DNA from: Chitinophagaceae bacterium
GTDB taxonomy: Bacteria > Bacteroidota > Bacteroidia > Chitinophagales > Chitinophagaceae
Assembly: GCA_025933775.1 (NCBI GenBank)
Contig: JAICZH010000015.1
Location: 1-45,762, forward strand
Length of the DNA: 45,762 nucleotides
Direction: 5' to 3'
Of this stretch, positions 35,175-43,431 are shown piece after piece. How positions within the stretch are numbered: position 1 is the first letter of the stretch; each line of letters begins with the position of its first letter. The translations under genes were made by a program, and so were the position numbers. The notes under the pieces were generated by a model that had not been told where the DNA came from, did not search any database, and saw only the letters and a list, made by a program, of their open reading frames with translations.

Positions 35175-35186
35175 TTTCTATATTTG
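35157..35186 (+). promoter_or_regulatory. ffs (SRP RNA) promoter
   Basis: TTG at 35157-35159 and TATATTTG at 35179-35186 are separated by 19 nt, as expected for the Bacteroidota housekeeping promoter, and the -7 box ends 4 nt before the closing stem of the SRP RNA. Confidence 0.75.
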
Positions 35187-35190
35187 CGCC

Positions 35191-35291
35191 GGCAAGTCTT
35201 ATACGGCCAGCTCCTGCAGAACTCCCCCAGGATCGGAAGGTAGCAAGGGTATGTGGTTGAGCGGTGCGATGTAAGTAACTTGCCTTTTTTT
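35191..35291 (+). ncRNA. ffs: Signal recognition particle RNA (4.5S-type)
   Basis: The small SRP RNA binds Ffh and directs signal-bearing ribosomes to the membrane. The ends pair as GGCAAGT (35191-35197) with ACTTGCC (35278-35284). The apical domain has the conserved symmetric-loop sequence in two parts, CCCAGGATCGGAAGG and TAGCAAGGGT, including the GGAA-type tetraloop. The roughly 94-nt length fits the bacterial small SRP class. A T-run directly after the closing stem acts as terminator. It is flanked by an ordinary promoter and is not part of a protein gene. Confidence 0.92.
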
Positions 35292-35374
35292 ATACACAAA
35301 CCTGACAGTCGGCAACTATCTAAACTTCTAAAACTTCTAAACTTTCTGTACAAATAGTCCTCAACACGAAACCT

Positions 35375-35382
35375 TATCTTTG
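35375..35382 (+). promoter_or_regulatory. Predicted -7 box of the transaldolase-family gene
   Basis: TATCTTTG matches TAnnTTTG and lies 32 nt before the start codon; no -33 box was seen. Confidence 0.45.
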
Positions 35383-35414
35383 CATAATAATTTAATATTT
35401 AAAAAAAATTAATC

Positions 35415-36071
35415 ATGAAATTTTTTATTGATACCGCCAATCTTAATCAGATAAAAGAAGCACATGACCTCGGTATATTGGATGGCGTTACTACCAATCC
35501 CACTTTAATGGCCAAAGAAGGAATCAAAGGACAAGAAGCCGTAAACAATCATTATAAAACCATTTGCGAAATAGTAGGCAATGGCGATGTAAGCGCAGAA
35601 GTAACAGTAGTAGATTTTAAAACAATAATTGAGCAGGGAAAAAAACTTGCAGCGCTTCATAAAAATATTGTGGTAAAAGTGCCCATGATACCAGATGGAG
35701 TGAAAGCAATTAAATATTTTACCGATAACGGAATTCGTACCAATTGTACTTTAATTTTTAGCGCCGGGCAGGCAATGCTTGCTGCAAAAGCAGGCGCAGC
35801 TTATGTTTCACCGTTTATCGGCAGAATAGATGATAGCGGATGGGATGGCATCGAACTTATTCAACAGATTGCACATATTTTTTCTATACAAGAAATTAAT
35901 TCGCAAATTTTAGCGGCTTCTATTCGTAATTCATTGCATATTATCAAATGCGCGGAAGCAGGCGCGAATGTGTGTACCTGCCCGCTCGATGCAATTTTGG
36001 GATTAACCAAACATCCATTAACCGATATTGGTTTAGCAAAATTTACAGAAGACGCAAAAAAGTTTCAATAA
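35415..36071 (+). CDS. fsa: Transaldolase-family aldolase (fructose-6-phosphate aldolase type)
   Basis: A 218-residue class I aldolase of the short transaldolase/Fsa (MipB/TalC) group. It has the N-terminal KFFIDTANLNQIKEA and GVTTNPTLMAKEG motifs and the Schiff-base lysine K88 in IVVKVPMIPDG. SILAASIRN-type residues appear as ILAASIRNSLH, and NVCTCPLDAI is near the end. Some members are transaldolases of the pentose phosphate pathway, and others are fructose-6-phosphate aldolases; motif inspection cannot separate them. In Bacteroidota without a long-form transaldolase this one may serve the pentose pathway. Confidence 0.88.
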   Translation: MKFFIDTANLNQIKEAHDLGILDGVTTNPTLMAKEGIKGQEAVNNHYKTICEIVGNGDVSAEVTVVDFKTIIEQGKKLAALHKNIVVKVPMIPDGVKAIKYFTDNGIRTNCTLIFSAGQAMLAAKAGAAYVSPFIGRIDDSGWDGIELIQQIAHIFSIQEINSQILAASIRNSLHIIKCAEAGANVCTCPLDAILGLTKHPLTDIGLAKFTEDAKKFQ

Positions 36072-36122
36072 AAACGCCGGATATTTTTTAGAAGAATATT
36101 TTATTTTTTGTTTTCGAAAAAA

Positions 36123-36530
36123 TTAATTTTTTCTTTTACGCGGCTCATTTGAATTTGGTTCATTCATAATCTCTTCCAAAGTTTTTAATTTCTCATCAGG
36201 CTTTTTTTTGATGTACATAGTAAACTCTTTATACACAGAAGGATTTGTTTTCAGCGTAGCTTTTATGGTTACTTTTTCTTTTTTAAAACCCGGATCAATC
36301 CAGAGGCTGTTGCCAAAAAATTTTCCGTCTGAAGAAGTAAAATTTATATCAGTAGTGTCCAACGGAATGAACCTGCCATTGGATAACTTTCCATCAATAT
36401 TTATATAATTGTACGTCCCTTTTTTTAAACTGTCGGTGTATAAATGCACATACATATTGTCAATCTTCTGCGCTTTTGTTTTTACCGAAAACATAAATAA
36501 TAAAAATGAAAATAATAAAATCCGCTTCAT
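36123..36530 (-). CDS. Small exported protein of unknown function
   Basis: The family is not recognised. The 135-residue product starts with a clear signal peptide (MKRILLFSFLLFMFSVKTKAQ). A single beta-rich domain follows, with DNMYVHLYTDSLKKGTYNYI and KKEKVTIKATLKTNPSVYKE; the latter resembles Ig-like folds. A lysine/arginine/glutamate-rich tail ends it. No cysteines or catalytic residues are evident. It faces the fsa gene 51 nt away and is divergent from the trp leader. It is probably periplasmic or surface-exposed. Confidence 0.7.
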   Translation of the reverse strand: MKRILLFSFLLFMFSVKTKAQKIDNMYVHLYTDSLKKGTYNYINIDGKLSNGRFIPLDTTDINFTSSDGKFFGNSLWIDPGFKKEKVTIKATLKTNPSVYKEFTMYIKKKPDEKLKTLEEIMNEPNSNEPRKRKN

Positions 36531-36623
36531 TGAAATATTTTGTTATTAGATTTAAAAATGTATAACCAGGTTGCCTTGTTGTTTTTCATCAGACGATAAA
36601 TTACAGAAGAAGTAAAATAAAAA

Positions 36624-36655
36624 TTTGTTATTTAAATTTTTTCATTACATCTTTG
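36624..36655 (+). promoter_or_regulatory. Candidate trp operon promoter
   Basis: TTTG at 36624-36627 and CATCTTTG at 36648-36655 (one mismatch to TAnnTTTG) are 20 nt apart. The start of transcription would then fall a few bases before the leader peptide ATG at 36664. Supported only by consensus match and position. Confidence 0.4.
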
Positions 36656-36663
36656 CTGCTCAA

Positions 36664-36711
36664 ATGAAAATTAATAATACATATAACAGTTGGTGGCACT
36701 CAATCTCCTGA
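36664..36711 (+). CDS. trpL: trp operon leader peptide
   Basis: A 15-codon ORF, MKINNTYNSWWHSIS, contains two adjacent Trp codons at 36691-36696. Their position matches the classical leader peptides where ribosome stalling at Trp codons reports charged tRNA-Trp. The stop lies within the first downstream hairpin, and the ORF is followed by competing stems ending in a terminator just before trpE. Two adjacent Trp codons in 15 are very unlikely by chance in this AT-rich DNA. It is too short for ordinary gene finders. Confidence 0.85.
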   Translation: MKINNTYNSWWHSIS

Positions 36712-36780
36712 TTGTGCCGTAAAGCTTTATTTGTATTTTTATAAAATAAATTATTTCCCGGCACATAGCCGGGTTTTTTA
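36695..36780 (+). promoter_or_regulatory. trp transcription attenuator
   Basis: Three mutually exclusive pairings can be drawn. 1:2 pairs GGCAC and AATC (36695-36705, two bases bulged) with GATT and GTGCC (36710-36718). 2:3 pairs TGTGCCG (36713-36719) with CGGCACA (36759-36765), seven perfect pairs. 3:4 pairs CCCGGC (36757-36762) with GCCGGG (36768-36773) and is followed by TTTTTT, an intrinsic terminator. Strand 2 is shared by the first two pairings, and strand 3 by the last two. A ribosome stalled at the Trp codons would cover strand 1, allow 2:3 and prevent termination; rapid translation would allow 1:2 and 3:4. The run ends 3 nt before the trpE ATG. Confidence 0.85.
36757..36779 (+). terminator. 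Attenuator terminator hairpin before trpE
   Basis: The six-base GC-only stem (CCCGGC/GCCGGG) with a 5-nt loop and six T residues is an ordinary intrinsic terminator, but it lies upstream of the operon, immediately before trpE. Confidence 0.9.
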
Positions 36781-36782
36781 TT

Positions 36783-38201
36783 ATGAAGAAAATAGATTTA
36801 ACAACTACTTACAAAAAATTATTGGCGGATGTTTATACACCCGTTGGAATTTATCTGCGGCTGCGCGATCGTTTTCGCGATACTATTTTGCTCGAAAGCA
36901 CCGACTTTCATGTAGGTGAAAATAGTTTTTCTATCATTGGCATCAATGCCATTGCAGGAATTGAAATAAGTAATTACGATGAAATTGAATTCAAACTTCC
37001 ATCGCATAATATTGAAAAAATTGCAATTACAAAAGATACCAATGTTACCGATGAGCTTTGGAAATTTATGCAGCATTTTAATGTAATTGAAAATGCCAAG
37101 CCTCCTGTAGGCAAGGCCCAGGGCTTATTTGGCTATACTACTTATGATGCCATACAGTTTTTTGAAGATATAAAATTCACATCTCACAAATCCCAATTCA
37201 CACCGCAGATTCCATTAATACGTTATCGCCTCTATCAATATGTTATTGTTATTAATCATTTTAAAGATGAATTATTTATTTGCGAAAATCATATAAATGG
37301 AATTGAAAGTGATGTAGAAATAATTGAGAGCCTTATAAAGAGTAAAGACGTTCCTGCGTATCCGTTTTCTTCTTTGCAAAATGAAACATCGCCGTTAACC
37401 AATGATGATTACATCGAGATGGTAAAAAAAGGAATTAATGCCTGTGCAAGAGGCGATGTTTTTCAGGTGGTATTGAGTCGTAAGTTTATGCAAAAATTTT
37501 CCGGCGATGAATTTAATGTGTATCGCTCACTAAGAAATATAAACCCAAGCCCATATCTTTTTTATTTTGATTATGGTGATTATCGTTTGTTTGGCAGCAG
37601 TCCCGAAAGCCAGTTGATTGTGCAAAATCATACTGCAGTGGTACATCCTATTGCCGGCACTTTCAGGCGCACGGGTAATGATGCAGTTGACGAAGAGCTT
37701 GCAGAAAAATTAGCAAAAGATAAAAAAGAAAATGCAGAACATGTGATGTTGGTTGATCTTGCACGAAATGATTTGAGCCGTTCTTGCCATGATGTAAAAG
37801 TTACCCGTTTTTGTGAAGTGCAATATTTTTCGCACGTAATTCATTTAGTAAGCGAAGTAAAAGGTAAGGTTGATGAAAATACCAATCCATTTAATTTATT
37901 GGGAACTACTTTTCCTGCAGGCACATTAAGCGGAGCGCCGAAGTATAAAGCGATGCAGCTTATTGATGCATTTGAAAAACAACCGAGAGGATATTATGGA
38001 GGTTGTATTGGCTTCGTTGGTTTTAATGAGAGCATTAACCATGCAATTATGATACGAACTTTTTTGAGTAAAGAAAACAATCTTATTTACCAGGCCGGAG
38101 CAGGAATTGTATTTGCATCTAACCCAGCAAGTGAGTTGCAGGAAGTAACTAATAAATTGAATGCGCTTACATTGGCAATTACTTCAGCAGAAAAAATTTA
38201 G
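36783..38201 (+). CDS. trpE: Anthranilate synthase component I
   Basis: TrpE makes anthranilate from chorismate using ammonia from TrpG. The 472-residue product has the N-terminal Trp-feedback domain, with LLESTDFHVGENSFSIIGI in the region of the Trp-binding LLES motif (about 38-56). The chorismate domain has SPYLFYFDYGDYRLFGSSPE (about 258-277), HPIAGTFRRTGND, HVMLVDLARNDLSR and TFPAGTLSGAPK. All are intact, so feedback inhibition by Trp is likely in addition to attenuation. The ATG is the first good start after the attenuator. trpG follows 3 nt later. The pabB alternative is less likely because of the operon context. Confidence 0.96.
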   Translation: MKKIDLTTTYKKLLADVYTPVGIYLRLRDRFRDTILLESTDFHVGENSFSIIGINAIAGIEISNYDEIEFKLPSHNIEKIAITKDTNVTDELWKFMQHFNVIENAKPPVGKAQGLFGYTTYDAIQFFEDIKFTSHKSQFTPQIPLIRYRLYQYVIVINHFKDELFICENHINGIESDVEIIESLIKSKDVPAYPFSSLQNETSPLTNDDYIEMVKKGINACARGDVFQVVLSRKFMQKFSGDEFNVYRSLRNINPSPYLFYFDYGDYRLFGSSPESQLIVQNHTAVVHPIAGTFRRTGNDAVDEELAEKLAKDKKENAEHVMLVDLARNDLSRSCHDVKVTRFCEVQYFSHVIHLVSEVKGKVDENTNPFNLLGTTFPAGTLSGAPKYKAMQLIDAFEKQPRGYYGGCIGFVGFNESINHAIMIRTFLSKENNLIYQAGAGIVFASNPASELQEVTNKLNALTLAITSAEKI

Positions 38202-38204
38202 AAA

Positions 38205-38786
38205 ATGAAAATTTTAATTTTTGATAATTATGATTCTTTCACTTACAACCTGGTGCATGTGGTAGAAAAAATAATTCATGATAAAGTAGATGTATTTCGA
38301 AATGATAAAATTTCTCTTGAAAAAATAAATGAATACGATAAAATAATTTTATCACCAGGTCCCGGTCTTCCTTTCGAATCAGGATTACTATTGCCACTTA
38401 TAAAAAAATATGCATCTTCCAAATCCATACTGGGTGTATGTTTGGGGCAGCAGGCAATTGGCGAAGCATTTGGCGGAAGCCTTATTAATTTAAGCACCGT
38501 GTATCATGGAGTGGCTACAAAAATTAAAGTAAATCCAAAAAGAATAAAATCAAAAAATGATATTTTTAATTCATTGAGTGATGAACTGGAAGTTGGCCGT
38601 TATCATTCATGGATTGTAAGTGATAAAAATTTTCCGAAAGAACTTGAAGTAACTGCCGAAGATGAAAATGGTTACATCATGGGTTTGCGTCATAAAACTT
38701 TTGATGTGCAGGGTGTACAGTTTCATCCTGAAAGTGTATTAACGCCAATGGGCGAGCAAATGATTAAAAACTGGTTAGATGTCTGA
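38205..38786 (+). CDS. trpG: Anthranilate synthase component II (glutamine amidotransferase)
   Basis: The glutaminase subunit that supplies ammonia to TrpE. The 193-residue class I amidotransferase has LSPGPGLPFESG, nucleophile C79 in GVCLGQQAIG, and H174/E176 in VQFHPESV, a full triad. The enzyme of this type is often shared with PabB (folate), but here it lies 3 nt after trpE in a Trp-regulated operon. A gap of about 100 nt without an obvious promoter follows before trpD. Confidence 0.95.
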   Translation: MKILIFDNYDSFTYNLVHVVEKIIHDKVDVFRNDKISLEKINEYDKIILSPGPGLPFESGLLLPLIKKYASSKSILGVCLGQQAIGEAFGGSLINLSTVYHGVATKIKVNPKRIKSKNDIFNSLSDELEVGRYHSWIVSDKNFPKELEVTAEDENGYIMGLRHKTFDVQGVQFHPESVLTPMGEQMIKNWLDV

Positions 38787-38887
38787 ACTGGGATTTATAG
38801 GATGTTTGAGGAGATATTTGGATTCATTTATTAAATATGTATTATGGCTGATTTTAAATATGGGGAAATAATAAAAAATAATTGACA

Positions 38888-39880
38888 GTGAGAGAAATTC
38901 TTACATATTTATTTGAACATAAAACTTTATCAAGAGATAAAGCAAAGGAAATATTGGTAAATATTTCCAAAGGAATTTATTCTGAAGCTGAGATTGTTTC
39001 TTTCATAACGGTGTACCTTATGCGAAGTATTACCATTCCTGAGTTACTTGGCTTTCGCGATGCATTGATTGAATTGTGTGTGCCTGTAAACCTAAAGCCA
39101 TTCAGCGTTCTGGACATTGTAGGCACCGGCGGCGATGGAAAAAATACTTTTAATATTTCTACATTAAGTTGTTTTATTGTTGCAGGAACCGGGCAAAAGA
39201 TTGCGAAGCATGGCAATTATGGCGCTTCATCAATAAGCGGAGCAAGCAATGTAATGGAAATGCATGGTTATAAATTTTCATCTGATAATAAAAAATTATT
39301 GAATGAAGTTGATAAAGCAAATATTTGTTTTATGCATGCACCTTTATTTCATCCAGCATTAAAAGTTGTGGGCGCCGTAAGAAAAAATTTAGGTGTACGT
39401 ACATTTTTTAATATGCTTGGGCCAATGGTAAATCCAGCGCTGCCCGAAGTGCAGGTTATTGGTGTGTATAATCTGGAGATGGCCCGCATTTATTCTTATC
39501 TGCTGCAGCAATCAAATGCAAAATTTACAATCGTTCACAGCCTCGATGGTTATGATGAAATTTCATTAACCGGCGATGCAAAAGTGATTACCAATAATGG
39601 AGAAAAAATTTATGCTGCAGAAGATTTAGGAAAAAGAATGGTAAGCCCAGAAGATATTCATGGCGGCAACTCAACAGAAGAAGCCGCGAAAATATTTTTG
39701 AAAATTTTAAAAGGCGAAGGAAGCTGGGCGCAAAATGCAGTAGTAATCGCAAATGCAGCAGTGGCGCTGTTTGCCACCGGAAATTTCCCTGATTACGAAC
39801 GTTGTTATGAGTTAGCTGTAGAAAGTTTGGAGAGTGGAAAAGCCTATCAGTCATTTGAAAAATTAATAAATCTTCAATGA
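38888..39880 (+). CDS. trpD: Anthranilate phosphoribosyltransferase
   Basis: Transfers phosphoribosyl from PRPP to anthranilate. The protein (330 residues from the chosen start) has the glycine-rich PRPP motif DIVGTGGDGKNTFNIST, KHGNYGASSISGASNVME and NMLGPMVNPA. No ATG fits. A stop codon directly precedes a TTG at 38882, and GTG at 38888 gives MREILTYLFEHKTLSR, which matches the usual beginning of the family, so GTG is preferred. The stop overlaps the trpC ATG (ATGA), indicating translational coupling. Confidence 0.94.
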   Translation: MREILTYLFEHKTLSRDKAKEILVNISKGIYSEAEIVSFITVYLMRSITIPELLGFRDALIELCVPVNLKPFSVLDIVGTGGDGKNTFNISTLSCFIVAGTGQKIAKHGNYGASSISGASNVMEMHGYKFSSDNKKLLNEVDKANICFMHAPLFHPALKVVGAVRKNLGVRTFFNMLGPMVNPALPEVQVIGVYNLEMARIYSYLLQQSNAKFTIVHSLDGYDEISLTGDAKVITNNGEKIYAAEDLGKRMVSPEDIHGGNSTEEAAKIFLKILKGEGSWAQNAVVIANAAVALFATGNFPDYERCYELAVESLESGKAYQSFEKLINLQ

Positions 39881-40659
39881 ATATTCTTGATACGATAATT
39901 GCAAAAAAGAAAATGGAAGTGGCAGAAAGAAAAAAAAATAAAAGTATTTCTGAATTGGGAAAAGGACCATTTTTTAAAAATGAAACGTTATCTTTTAAAG
40001 ATTATTTATTAAGAGAAGATAAAACAGGTATCATTGCTGAGTTCAAAAGAAGATCGCCATCAAAAGGAATTATAAACGATACATCATCTGTTGCTGAAGT
40101 AACAACCGCTTATGCGAAATATGGAGCCAGCGCCATTTCTATTCTTACTGATGAAAAATTTTTTGGCGGTTCATTGAATGATTTGTTGGAAGCAACAATA
40201 AATGAAGTTCCGTTATTGAGAAAAGATTTTATTATTGACGAATACCAATTAATGGAATCGAAGGCTTATGGCGCCGAAGTAATTTTGTTGATTGCGGCGT
40301 GCCTTACTAAAGATGAAGTAAAAGATTTATCTTCTTTTGCAAAAAAAATAGGTTTGAATGTATTGCTCGAGATTCATAACGAAACCGAGCTGGAGCATAT
40401 TTGTAATGATGTAGATGTGGTGGGAGTTAACAATCGTGATTTAAAAAGTTTCACTGTTGACATCAATCGTTCTTTAGCGCTGAGCAAAAAATTTCCTGCA
40501 GATAAAATAAAAATTTCAGAAAGCGGAATTGATAATATTGATTCAATAAAACTTTTAAAACAAAATGGATTTAAAGGTTTTTTAATTGGTGAAAAATTTA
40601 TGAAAGCGAAAAATCCCGGACTTGCATTTCAAAAATTTGTAGAAGAGTTAAATAAATAA
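39877..40659 (+). CDS. trpC: Indole-3-glycerol phosphate synthase
   Basis: Closes the indole ring from CdRP. The 260-residue TIM-barrel protein has IIAEFKRRSPSKG (catalytic Lys region), SILTDEKFFGGSLNDL, VPLLRKDFIIDEYQL, GVNNRDLKSFTVD and ISESGI near the end. It is a stand-alone TrpC; TrpF is a separate gene 60 nt downstream, unlike the enterobacterial fusion. The start overlaps the trpD stop. Confidence 0.96.
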   Translation: MNILDTIIAKKKMEVAERKKNKSISELGKGPFFKNETLSFKDYLLREDKTGIIAEFKRRSPSKGIINDTSSVAEVTTAYAKYGASAISILTDEKFFGGSLNDLLEATINEVPLLRKDFIIDEYQLMESKAYGAEVILLIAACLTKDEVKDLSSFAKKIGLNVLLEIHNETELEHICNDVDVVGVNNRDLKSFTVDINRSLALSKKFPADKIKISESGIDNIDSIKLLKQNGFKGFLIGEKFMKAKNPGLAFQKFVEELNK

Positions 40660-40719
40660 TTTAATTCGTGCAATCAGTGCCAAATTATATTTATAAAAGT
40701 TAGTGTAATAAAAAATAAA

Positions 40720-41364
40720 ATGAAATTAAAAGTTTGTGGCATTACGCAGTTGAAGCAGTTGAAACAATTAGACAAGGTTGGTGTAAGCTACGCCGGGCTT
40801 ATCTTTTATCCATACTCCGAAAGATGCATGATTGAAAAATTAAAAGCAGAAGATATAAAACAATTGCAATTGTCATTACAAAAAGTTGGCGTGTTTGTAA
40901 ATGCAAAGGAAGATTTTATTATGAGCCAGGTTGAAAAATTTAATTTAGATGTTGTGCAATTGCATGGTGATGAAACGCCCGGATTTTGTAAGCTCATCAG
41001 CGATCGTGTTACCGTTTCAAAAGCTTTTAGAATTACACAAACCAATGAGCAAAATATTGACTGGATGCTGAGACCTTATGAAGAATTTTGTGATTATTAT
41101 CTTTTCGATACCAATCGTAAAAATGCTTATGGAGGAACCGGAGAAAAATTTGATTGGAAAATTTTGCAGCAAAATAAAATCAATAAACCATTTTTTTTAA
41201 GCGGCGGAATCGGCGACAATGATATTGAAAAACTCAAAACATTTGAACATCCTTTTTTCTATTGCATTGATATCAACAGCAGGGTGGAAGTTTCGCCCGG
41301 CGTAAAAGATATGAAAGCTGTAACACACATCGCAGAAGAATTAGTAGAAAAAAAATATAACTGA
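40720..41364 (+). CDS. trpF: Phosphoribosylanthranilate isomerase
   Basis: Isomerises PRA to CdRP, the step before TrpC. The 214-residue TIM-barrel protein has catalytic Cys in KVCGIT (residue 5), VQLHGDE, DTNRKNAYGGTGEKFDW, FFLSGGIGDNDIEKL and the C-terminal Asp in CIDINSRVEVSPGVKD. The 60-nt gap after trpC has no clear promoter, and trpB follows 12 nt later, so it is within one operon. Confidence 0.95.
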   Translation: MKLKVCGITQLKQLKQLDKVGVSYAGLIFYPYSERCMIEKLKAEDIKQLQLSLQKVGVFVNAKEDFIMSQVEKFNLDVVQLHGDETPGFCKLISDRVTVSKAFRITQTNEQNIDWMLRPYEEFCDYYLFDTNRKNAYGGTGEKFDWKILQQNKINKPFFLSGGIGDNDIEKLKTFEHPFFYCIDINSRVEVSPGVKDMKAVTHIAEELVEKKYN

Positions 41365-41376
41365 TCAAAGTAAATA

Positions 41377-42570
41377 ATGAAAACAAAAGAAATTTTTGAA
41401 GTGGATAAAAAAGGCTACTACGGCGAGTTTGGTGGCGCATATATTCCGGAGATGTTGCATAAAAATGTTGAACATCTCCAAAAAAATTATTTGAAAATTA
41501 TTAAGAAAAAAAATTTTAAAAAAGAATTTAATGCTTTATTAAAAGATTATGCCGGCAGGCCAACGCCATTATATTTTGCAAGGCGATTAAGTGAAAAATA
41601 TAACACAAACATTTATTTAAAACGTGAAGACCTTTGCCACACCGGCGCTCATAAAATTAATAACACTATCGGGCAAATTTTATTAGCGGAGTTGCTCGGT
41701 AAAAAAAGAATTATTGCAGAAACAGGAGCAGGCCAGCATGGCGTTGCTACTGCAACAGTTTGCGCATTGAAAGGGCTTGAATGCATTGTATATATGGGCG
41801 AAAAAGATATGGCACGGCAAGCGCCTAATGTAGCAAGAATGAAAATGCTGGGAGCAAAAGTAATACCGGCAACAAGCGGAAGCAAAACGCTGAAAGACGC
41901 TACCAATGAGGCTATCCGCGATTGGATTAATAACCCCGATGATACGCATTATATAATTGGAAGCGTGGTAGGCCCGCATCCATATCCTGATATGGTTGCG
42001 CGTTTTCAAAGTGTGATAAGTAAAGAAATTAAAAAACAATTAAAAGAAAAAACAGGAAATCAATTTCCTGATTTTGTGATTGCATGTGTTGGCGGAGGAA
42101 GCAATGCAGCGGGCGCTTTTTATCATTTCTTAAATCATAAATCTGTTGAGCTTATTGCTGTGGAAGCAGCCGGAAAAGGAATTGACAGCGGCATGAGCGC
42201 TGCCACCACTCAATTGGGCACCAACGGAATTTTGCATGGAAGTAAAAGCCTTGTGATGCAAACTGAAGATGGCCAGGTTATAGAGCCACACAGCATTTCA
42301 GCCGGCCTTGATTATCCCGGCATCGGCCCGATGCATGCCCATTTATTTACAAGCAAGCGCGCAACATTTATGAACGCAACAGATGAAGAAGCTTTGCAAT
42401 CTGCATTTGAATTGGCAAAGCTTGAAGGAATTATTCCTGCATTGGAATCGGCTCATGCACTTTATGTTTTAAATAAAATAAAATTTAAAAAAGATAATGT
42501 TGTAATTGTAAACCTGAGTGGAAGAGGAGATAAAGATATGGATACGTATATGAAATACATTTCGCTTTAG
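41377..42570 (+). CDS. trpB: Tryptophan synthase beta chain
   Basis: Condenses indole with serine using PLP. The 397-residue product has the PLP lysine K93 in HTGAHKINN, the phosphate-binding [21 protein letters not shown], and [14 protein letters not shown]. The length and the N-terminal [14 protein letters not shown] are those of TrpB1. A perfect-arm palindrome lies just after its stop, before trpA. Confidence 0.97.
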   Translation: MKTKEIFEVDKKGYYGEFGGAYIPEMLHKNVEHLQKNYLKIIKKKNFKKEFNALLKDYAGRPTPLYFARRLSEKYNTNIYLKREDLCHTGAHKINNTIGQILLAELLGKKRIIAETGAGQHGVATATVCALKGLECIVYMGEKDMARQAPNVARMKMLGAKVIPATSGSKTLKDATNEAIRDWINNPDDTHYIIGSVVGPHPYPDMVARFQSVISKEIKKQLKEKTGNQFPDFVIACVGGGSNAAGAFYHFLNHKSVELIAVEAAGKGIDSGMSAATTQLGTNGILHGSKSLVMQTEDGQVIEPHSISAGLDYPGIGPMHAHLFTSKRATFMNATDEEALQSAFELAKLEGIIPALESAHALYVLNKIKFKKDNVVIVNLSGRGDKDMDTYMKYISL

Positions 42571-42574
42571 CACA

Positions 42575-42607
42575 AAACCTATAAGGTTTTGAAAACCTTA
42601 TAGGTTT
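42575..42607. repeat. 33-bp palindrome between trpB and trpA
   Basis: AAACCTATAAGGTTTT (42575-42590), one central G, and its exact complement (42592-42607) form a 16-bp perfect inverted repeat. It begins 4 nt after the trpB stop and ends 15 nt before the trpA ATG. A loop of one base cannot close, so the RNA form would have a slightly larger loop. It may be a REP-like interspersed element, an mRNA stability element or a weak terminator. Confidence 0.85.
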
Positions 42608-42622
42608 CAAAAAATTGAATGG

Positions 42623-43390
42623 ATGAACAGGATAAAAAAATTATTTTCTGAAAAAAATAAAAACATTGTAAGCATTTATTTTACTGCAGGCTTTCCCTTG
42701 CCGAATGATACGCACATAATTCTTGAAGCATTACAAAAGCATGGAGCAGATTTGGTAGAAGTGGGCATGCCGTACAGCGATCCATTGGCCGACGGGCCTG
42801 TAATACAACAGAGCGATGCTGTTGCATTGCATAACGGGATCACGATTAAAAAACTTTTGGAACAATTGCATCAAATAAAAAATCGTATAACCATCCCCGT
42901 TATATTGATGGGATATTTAAATCCTGTGTTGCAATATGGCATAGAAAAATTTTGCAACGATGCACATGATGCAGGTGTGGATGGAATTATTTTGCCTGAT
43001 CTTCCTTTGCACGAATATGAAACTGAGTATAAAAAATTTTTTGAAAAAAATAATCTTGATTTTACATTTTTAATAACTCCTGAAACAAGTGAAAAAAGAA
43101 TCAGGAAAATTGATGCAATTAGCAAAGGTTTTATTTATGCAGTTTCATCTTCTTCCATTACCGGAATCAATAAAGATATAAATAAACAACAAAAATATTT
43201 TCAAAAGCTTGAAGAAATGAATCTTAAAAATCCAGTGCTGGTTGGGTTTGGAATAAAAGATAATAAAACATTTTCCGAAGCGTGCAAACACACAGCAGGC
43301 GCTATTATTGGCACTGCATATATTAAAGTCATAGAAAAAAGCGTTAATATTGATGAGGATACAAAAATATTTCTTAATTCAATTTTGTAG
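42623..43390 (+). CDS. trpA: Tryptophan synthase alpha chain
   Basis: Splits indole-3-glycerol phosphate to indole and glyceraldehyde-3-phosphate. The 255-residue product has catalytic E46 in LVEVGMPYSDP and D57 in DPLADGPV, corresponding to Glu49 and Asp60 of the Salmonella enzyme. TAGFPLPNDT, VDGIILPDLPLHEYE and the LVGFGIKD phosphate loop are also present. It is the last gene of the trp operon. No strong terminator was seen in the 66-nt gap to the next gene. Confidence 0.97.
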   Translation: MNRIKKLFSEKNKNIVSIYFTAGFPLPNDTHIILEALQKHGADLVEVGMPYSDPLADGPVIQQSDAVALHNGITIKKLLEQLHQIKNRITIPVILMGYLNPVLQYGIEKFCNDAHDAGVDGIILPDLPLHEYETEYKKFFEKNNLDFTFLITPETSEKRIRKIDAISKGFIYAVSSSSITGINKDINKQQKYFQKLEEMNLKNPVLVGFGIKDNKTFSEACKHTAGAIIGTAYIKVIEKSVNIDEDTKIFLNSIL

Positions 43391-43431
43391 CCTGATGTGT
43401 CTGTATAAAAGTTTGTTTAACCAAAAAAAAT

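Noticed and set aside
36688-36700. GGTGGCAC upstream of trpE resembles the T-box antiterminator signature (tRNA-sensing riboswitch).
   Set aside because: The sequence does not continue as the T-box GGTGGNACCGCG, no stem I or specifier loop is present, and the same bases are explained as the Trp codons and the first stem of a leader-peptide attenuator.
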